Source: Purpureocillium takamizusanense
Lineage: Eukaryota > Ascomycota > Sordariomycetes > Hypocreales > Ophiocordycipitaceae
DNA length: 64,000 bases
NCBI RefSeq assembly: GCF_022605165.1
Contig: NC_063078.1
Span: 186,001-250,000, forward strand
Direction of reading: 5' to 3'
Each line of letters opens with the position of its first letter. Position 1 is the stretch's first letter. The notes below the pieces were generated by a model that saw nothing but the letters and a program-made list of their open reading frames with translations, had not been told where the DNA came from and did not search any database. Shown here piece by piece: positions 58,980-64,000 of the stretch. The position numbers were made by a program, and so were the translations under genes.

Positions 58980-59674
58980 ATGGCCTCATCGCTGCCGACC
59001 CTGCCGCGGGTCACCTTTACCATTATCGAGCCCATTTCGCTGTGAGCCCACCTCTGTGCTGGCCTGGTCCGATAAAGGGCCCCCCCCCCCCCCCCCTCTC
59101 TCTGCGGGCTGGCGCCGCCAACGATAGCTAATTCAACGGAACAGCGTCGCGGGATTCCTCGGCGCCGTCACCGATCCCGCGTGGTTCGTTGCGGAGCAGG
59201 TGCCGCAAAAAGTCCCGGACCCCGTCACCGAGAACAGCATCGTCCTAGCCTGGCAGCTGGGGAACCTGTACCTGCTGCTGGGGCTTGTCGGCCTCGCCAT
59301 CCTGACCTCGACGTCCGAGGTCAGGGTCGTGCGCCGCTACCTCGCTGCCTTGTGGGTTGGCGACGTCGGACACATCGCCTTCAGCTGCTACGGCCTGGGC
59401 AGGGACCGCATGATGAATCCTGCGGGGTGGAACGCCATGGCTTGGGGCAACATTGCCATGACGGTCAGTCGCTTCACATGCCAGAAGCCGCGACGCGGGT
59501 TCGAGCCCGTATATGCGTGCATCGCTCTCGTCTAGCCCACATGCTGACTGACGCCCCTTGCCTCGAACGGCGCCGCAGCTCTTCCTGCTCACTATGCGCT
59601 CTGCATACTTTCTTGGCGCCTTCGGGCCCGACAACATCAAGGCGACGGTGGCTCGTGCAAAGAAGGCAGCCTGA
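58980..59674 (+). CDS. DUF7704-family small membrane protein
   Basis: Function unknown. Exons 58980-59041, 59145-59463 and 59579-59674 encode 158 residues. The start MASSLPTLPRVTFTIIEPIS and the middle GNLYLLLGLVGLAIL, VVRRYLAALWVGDVGHIAF and WNAMAWGNIAMTLFLL are typical of this fungal family. Four hydrophobic segments are visible, starting near residues 20, 55, 88 and 125, with the basic end ARAKKAA. Intron 1 (59042-59144) contains a run of 17 C. The gene lies between two Myb-domain genes; nothing links it to them. Confidence 0.85.
59080..59096. repeat. Poly-C run of 17 in an intron
   Basis: Homopolymer in intron 1 of the DUF7704 gene, followed by CTCTCTC. Its length may be unreliable in any assembly. 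Confidence 0.9.
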
Positions 59675-60511
59675 GAGCGGCCGAGATGAAATGTGCGGCA
59701 GGCAAGGCTCCCCCGAGCCGCACCGCGCCGCACGGAATCTGTGCGCACCGACATGCCTAGCGCTATCTCAGGGACGGCAGAGATATAGCAGACGTAGGTA
59801 GATATAGTACGAAGTATACCAATCCCAGAGCCTTTCCGGACAGCCTTCTCAATACGTGCATGCGCCGACGTCTCATCATGCGCCACCCCGAGTCTGTCTG
59901 TCCCGTCGTCGAGATTTGCATGTGACGGACGACGACCAAACCCAAGAGCCGCTGGGTGGATCGCCCTGCCAAGGTTTCCGTTCGGCGATGGGCGCCGCGA
60001 TGAAGTGCCGACTACGTAGTTACTCGACGTGGCTTTTTGTTCCTGGCTTTCCAAGGGTGGGGTGGTCCGAACCTGTGCCCCCACTGCCGGCCAGCGTCCC
60101 CGGCGGGTCCCCTCACGCACCTACGCTCTCTGTGTTGCCATGCCTGGTTCTGGTTGCCTGGCCTGGGTCGTGGCTGGTGCAGGATTTTACAGTGCTCGCA
60201 GAACCCCGCTTATTGCATGTTGGCGTGTGCATCGCGACGTCAACAAACAACGGTTGGGCTAGCCGCCCCAAGTTACACAACGTGGCGATTTCAAGGGTTA
60301 GGGTTGGTGACGATCGTCAAGACAAACTGCATCAACGTCGTCGCTCGAGCATCGCGTCGCGTCGTCGCAACGGCCGCACTCGAACCGCTTGACGGCATGC
60401 TCCGCAGGGGCTTTGGCTCTACCACTGAACAGAGGTCTCGTCACCGGCGCTGGTTGGTCAATCAGCGGCATACCACCCGTTCCTTAAAAAACAGGGCAGA
60501 CAGGAAACACG
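59675..60511. promoter_or_regulatory. Upstream region of the Myb-like gene, with telomere-like element
   Basis: About 840 bp without a gene. It contains the telomere-like element listed separately and presumably the promoter of the gene starting at 60512. Confidence 0.5.
60295..60305 (+). promoter_or_regulatory. Telomere-like GGGTTAGGGTT element
   Basis: Nearly two tandem TTAGGG units (GGGTTAGGGTT) lie about 210 bp before the start of the Myb/telobox-like gene. AACCCT-type boxes are the known binding sites of Teb1, and TTAGGG is the site of Tbf1/Taz1-type proteins. I found no other tandem TTAGGG in the window, only single units. Function is inferred. Confidence 0.5.
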
Positions 60512-62468
60512 ATGAGCAGCCGTCGCGTAACGCGCCAGCAAACGGCGGCCACCACCGCCACCGTCCAGCCCTCGATATCTATTTCGGAGCCAAGGGGGGG
60601 TGGGCTGTTTATAAACGACCCCGTCCCTCGCCGTAGCGCACCGAACAGGGCAGCAAGCAACCTGAGCATCTCAACCAACCGCGAGGGGAGGAGCGAGTCC
60701 GACGATGACGTTGACGAGGTGGTAGTCGAGGACAAGGAGCCTTCTGTGGAGGAGGAGGATGCCGCAAGCTCATTAGGCGTCGATCAAGACGAACAGCTGG
60801 ACGACATGGAGGCCAGGCAGTTGATGATCAGCCTCCTTCCCACCCTGAGATCGACGGCGGACGACCTGATGCAGCGGCTCAAGGAAGGCGACTATGGACA
60901 AAAGGTCATGAGGCAAATCACGAAGACAAAGCGGATTCATTTCTACACTGTGCGCGACACCTACACAGTCTCCAAGATCACGACCCCGTTTGTCGACTGG
61001 TCAGGGCAGGTCGATGAAGACGACCAAGCAACGGAAGTCAACACCCTCGTGCGAGCCAACCTCGTCTCTGTCCTGGACGGCATTCGTCTCCTCCAGGCCG
61101 ACAAGAAGGCCGACGCCCTGTCATTTCTCAGGGCGCTCGACGCTTCGTACGAAAAGGGTCTCTTCGGCGGTAACGGCAAGAACCTGAACCTGGCACTGCG
61201 CATCCGCACCACCTACTTTGTCGAGTACCTGGCGCGCCAGAAGGGCAGGGTCCGACCTGCCGAGTTCATTGCTTCCGTCTTCTGCGAGAAAACCAAGAGC
61301 ACCGACTTCGCTTCCATCTTGGAAAAGGGCCCGTTCAGAACCTTGGGCGGAGCAGGCGACGCTGCCTGGGCCAAGGCCTGTTCGAAGCGCACGGGTGAGC
61401 TTCTAGATGTCATGAGCAAGAGCAGGAAGACGTACGGCGTGGAGGCGTTGAAGGAGATGTATCCGCCCCCAGAGCTCTTCAACGACCTGGAGAGGTGGGT
61501 GCTGGACGACTACGCGAGAGTACGAGACCTGGACTCCGGCGAGGACGTTTTCCACGATGCCATGCAAGGCGCGCCGGGGTCACAGGCAGCGAGCGAAGCT
61601 GACACGCAGGATGTCCAGCGTGATCCCACCGCGCACCGCAGGTACGTTCCGTTTATCGAGCAGAGAGCCCCGACCCACCCGCTCTGTCGAGCTTCGGCTC
61701 TTCAGGGCTTGCGCGCTCGCTCCCTAAGCCGAGAAGGGGCGCCGTTGCTGACTTCGCCGCCGAACCAGCATGTACACGGGGCCTCAGTCGGTCCTGGAGC
61801 TCAACCGGCCTCCCTCGAACCAGGAGCAGCAGGCGGCGGCTTCATCGGCGCGTGAGATGCGCCCGCCACCGGCGCCGACCCAGAACGGAGGTAGTCGTGG
61901 GAAGACAAAACGCGCTGCTGCTGCTGCTGCTCCCCCGTCGGACGACGACGACGACGATGTCTTTGAGACGGACTCGCGGCCCCCCAACTCAGCGAAGCGT
62001 CGCCGGGTCGCACCGCCGCCGACCTCTTCCGCCCCCTCGCCCTCGGCCCTCCCCGCCGCGTCCCAGATCGAGATGGACGCCGTGCGGGCCCGCGCGCTGG
62101 CGACGTCCTCGCAGGCGCGCCTGCAGCTGCGCACCGAGCTCGGCCAGCGCACGCGCTGGTCCACGCACGACGTGCACCTGCTCATCGACCTCGTGGCCAA
62201 GCACCGCGCGGCGTGGTCCGCCATCGCCAAGGACGACACGGCGCGCTGGGACCGCGAGGAGGCCAAGCGCGGCCAGCAGGGCCTCCGCGACAAGGCCCGC
62301 AACCTCAAGGTCGACTTCCTCCTCACCGACATGCCCCTCCCGCCGTGCTTCGACCTCGTCGCCCTCAGCAGCAAGGAGGTGCGGCGCGTCGAGGAAGCGA
62401 GGCGGAACCCCTTCCGCAGGGAGGAGGACCTCGACGAGGACGGGCGGCCTACGAACACGTTACTCTAA
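60512..62468 (+). CDS. Uncharacterised nuclear-type protein with C-terminal Myb/telobox-like domain
   Basis: Exons 60512-61641 and 61769-62468 encode 609 residues. The N-terminal 100 residues are acidic and disordered. Residues about 100-350 form a helical region (RQLMISLLPTLRSTADDLMQ, NLNLALRIRTTYFVEYLARQ, EFIASVFCEK). A low-complexity linker with poly-Ala, poly-Asp and a basic patch (AKRRRVAPPP) follows. The C-terminus has a Myb/SANT-like domain (about 503-560) with RWSTHDVHLLIDLVAKHRAA and a third helix GLRDKARNLKVDFLL that resembles the telobox LKDKWRN with Trp changed to Ala. A helical domain plus a C-terminal telobox Myb is the plan of TRF/Taz1-type telomere proteins, so this is a candidate of that kind. 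I cannot confirm a TRFH domain by eye. It could equally be another Myb-like chromatin protein. Confidence 0.8.
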
Positions 62469-63909
62469 GGATGTGTGCGCCGCCGCCGCCACTCTGTCCG
62501 TCTGTCTACTGTTTCTCTCTGTCCATAGCCGACCGCCGACCCGACCGACCGACGACGAGCGAGCACAGAACCAGGCCTCCTACCTACTACCTATTTGCTC
62601 CACGTTTTTATTCCATATCTATTCCATTTACATATGGGTTCCATACTTGCCAAATCTTCCGCCCGGGGGGGGGTGGTTCTTGTCGCCAGTCGTCTGCTCC
62701 CGTGTCTCGCGGCTGCGAGGCGCCTAGCGCTTGCTTGCTTGCTTGCTTTCTGCCATGTGGGCTGCTGCCGTTCGCGCCCTTTGCTGGCCCGTGTAAGAAG
62801 AGATGGAGCGAGGGGTGAGAAAAGAAGCAATGTATTACCTATTGTACTTTGCCGGCGCGTAAAAGAGAGGGAGAGGGAGTGCGGGGAGAGGGAGGGATGC
62901 ATCGACTACTCAGCGGGCCACACGTCATAACCTCCCTGGTAGCCTTTTATCGAAATAGTAATGGGAAGCAAGTTTTGGAAACACTGCGCGGCTCGAAGAT
63001 GCCTTGTTGGATACGCACCTACATTTCGGGAGTCGTCGCAACGTCACAGCCAACATAAAACACAAGTGAACCCATACACGTCTCGTGAGAGAGGAAAAAA
63101 GAAGCACTCTCGAATTCAGGGCGAGCGAGACACGCCACGGAGAACCAAACTACCTATCGCGCCGTCTACAAGCAGCGTTATCACCACACACTTTCCCAGC
63201 TCATGGCGGCCCACGGGCCCCTAGGCAGTCGTGATAAAAAGTAGTTGTCCCGTCGCCGCCAGCGTGGCACCAAAGTCCACCGCTTCATATCTCGCGCCCT
63301 TCTGTTGTATTCAGTCAAGACCTGGGCTTGAGGACAACAACAACAACAACAACACATCGAGAGTGAAAGAAATTGGGTACTGTCGTAAGAAAACGTGGTG
63401 CGTCTAGGAGGCGAGCCCGCCAGTCGTACCGCACGCGGCCTTGACAAGGCGAACGTGCGACTCTGCAGTCGTCACCTCTGCTTGGGTAAAAGCGGGGTCG
63501 AGAAAAGACCACAGAGAGAAAAGGTCGGCGACTCGATCCAAGCGGAATCCTGATCCCAAAGACTCCGCCCAGCGGTGCTCTATTCAAGCGACCACCATGG
63601 GCCGGACAATTCAGAAAGTGCCGTGTCCCTCCGGCGCCAGAACGGGGGACAGACGGAGACAAATAAAAGGGGGTATGCCACAGGCCGTGCAGAAAAAACA
63701 ATGACGCAAGAGGTATTCGGAACTAGGACGCAACGTCGAGAAAGGTGAGGGGAAATAAAAGGATAAAAAAGAGCTCCCATGTGCGATTTCAACGCCAAAT
63801 GTCCAGTTGTTCTGTTGGTCGAGCATGGTCGGTGCCGATGAGACCAAATAAAAAGAAAACATCAAGCCCCTCGTTTTACTTTCACATTTTCGTCAAGAAG
63901 TAGGCACCT
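62469..63909. other. Convergent intergenic region
   Basis: About 1.4 kb between the Myb-like gene and the tail of the next minus-strand gene. It holds a G run (62664-62672), TGCT repeats (about 62732-62748) and a CAA microsatellite (63326-63350). No gene visible. Confidence 0.55.
63326..63350. repeat. CAA/ACA microsatellite
   Basis: About seven tandem ACA units in the right-hand intergenic region. Confidence 0.9.
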
Positions 63910-64000
63910 CTATCGGGCACGAAAAGACGTTCCGGAGCCGCGATTGAGCTTGTTCGTACGCCAGCCCTCGTACCACTGCTCTCGGCTCGCCTCACGCAGC
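63910..64000 (-). CDS. C-terminal end of an unidentified protein (gene continues beyond the window)
   Basis: On the minus strand a 30-codon open stretch enters from the right edge and ends at TAG (63912-63910). The peptide includes REASREQWYEGWRTNKLNRG and ends SGTSFRAR, a composition that looks like real protein. The length is too short to name a family, and the frame could be wrong if a splice site lies here. Confidence 0.45.
   Translation of the reverse strand, partial: LREASREQWYEGWRTNKLNRGSGTSFRAR

Noticed and set aside
59485..59515. tRNA T-arm-like GCGGGTTCGAGCCCG
   Set aside because: The stem does not pair properly as a five-base T-stem, no D-arm or anticodon arm fits upstream, and it lies inside an intron of the DUF7704 gene.

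Overview
The window is nuclear DNA from a GC-rich filamentous ascomycete. Genes carry short introns with GTRNGT-type donors, CTAAC-like branch sites and YAG acceptors. The gene set (SAD-1-type RNA-dependent RNA polymerase, Zn2Cys6 regulators, DUF7704 protein, Kel1/TeaA Kelch protein) is typical of Pezizomycotina. The intergenic style suggests a Sordariomycete, probably Hypocreales, but that placement is inference. I see no mobile element, CRISPR array, rRNA or convincing tRNA gene.

Layout: 1-2342 (-) Kelch cell-polarity protein, cut by the left edge; 6921-11509 (+) KOG1/raptor; 12370-14240 (+) cytosolic aspartyl-tRNA synthetase; 19110-20585 (+) Yap-type bZIP factor; 21962-23359 (-) choline/ethanolamine phosphotransferase; 26310-30757 (+) RNA-dependent RNA polymerase; 32486-33227 (+) Cbp4; 39453-42055 (+) OPT oligopeptide transporter; 42961-43633 (+) NAC beta; 43937-45302 (-) tRNA adenosine deaminase Tad1; 45751-46581 (+) ribosomal protein eL24; 47027-47731 (-) peroxisomal-type peroxiredoxin; 49936-51600 (+) and 52485-53389 (+) two Zn2Cys6 proteins; 53715-54907 (-) ribosomal protein eS4; 55716-57395 (-) double-Myb Teb1/Tay1-like protein; 58980-59674 (+) DUF7704 membrane protein; 60512-62468 (+) unnamed protein with a C-terminal Myb/telobox-like domain; 63910-64000 (-) the tail of an unidentified gene. 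Long gene-free stretches (2.3-6.9, 14.2-19.1, 33.2-39.4 kb) separate them.

The genes do not form one cluster, but two themes stand out. From 42.9 to 54.9 kb translation genes are dense (NAC beta, Tad1, eL24, eS4), and KOG1 and AspRS lie at the left. From 55.7 to 62.5 kb there are two Myb proteins with telobox-like recognition helices, and a telomere-like GGGTTAGGGTT element lies just upstream of the second.

The most unusual observation is in the NAC beta gene. Its conserved reading frame can be rebuilt only if a single-nucleotide exon (position 43083) is spliced between two ordinary-looking introns. Second is the pairing of the Teb1-like and uncharacterised telobox-like genes with the telomeric element. 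All exon structures were derived by hand from splice consensus and protein-family conservation.
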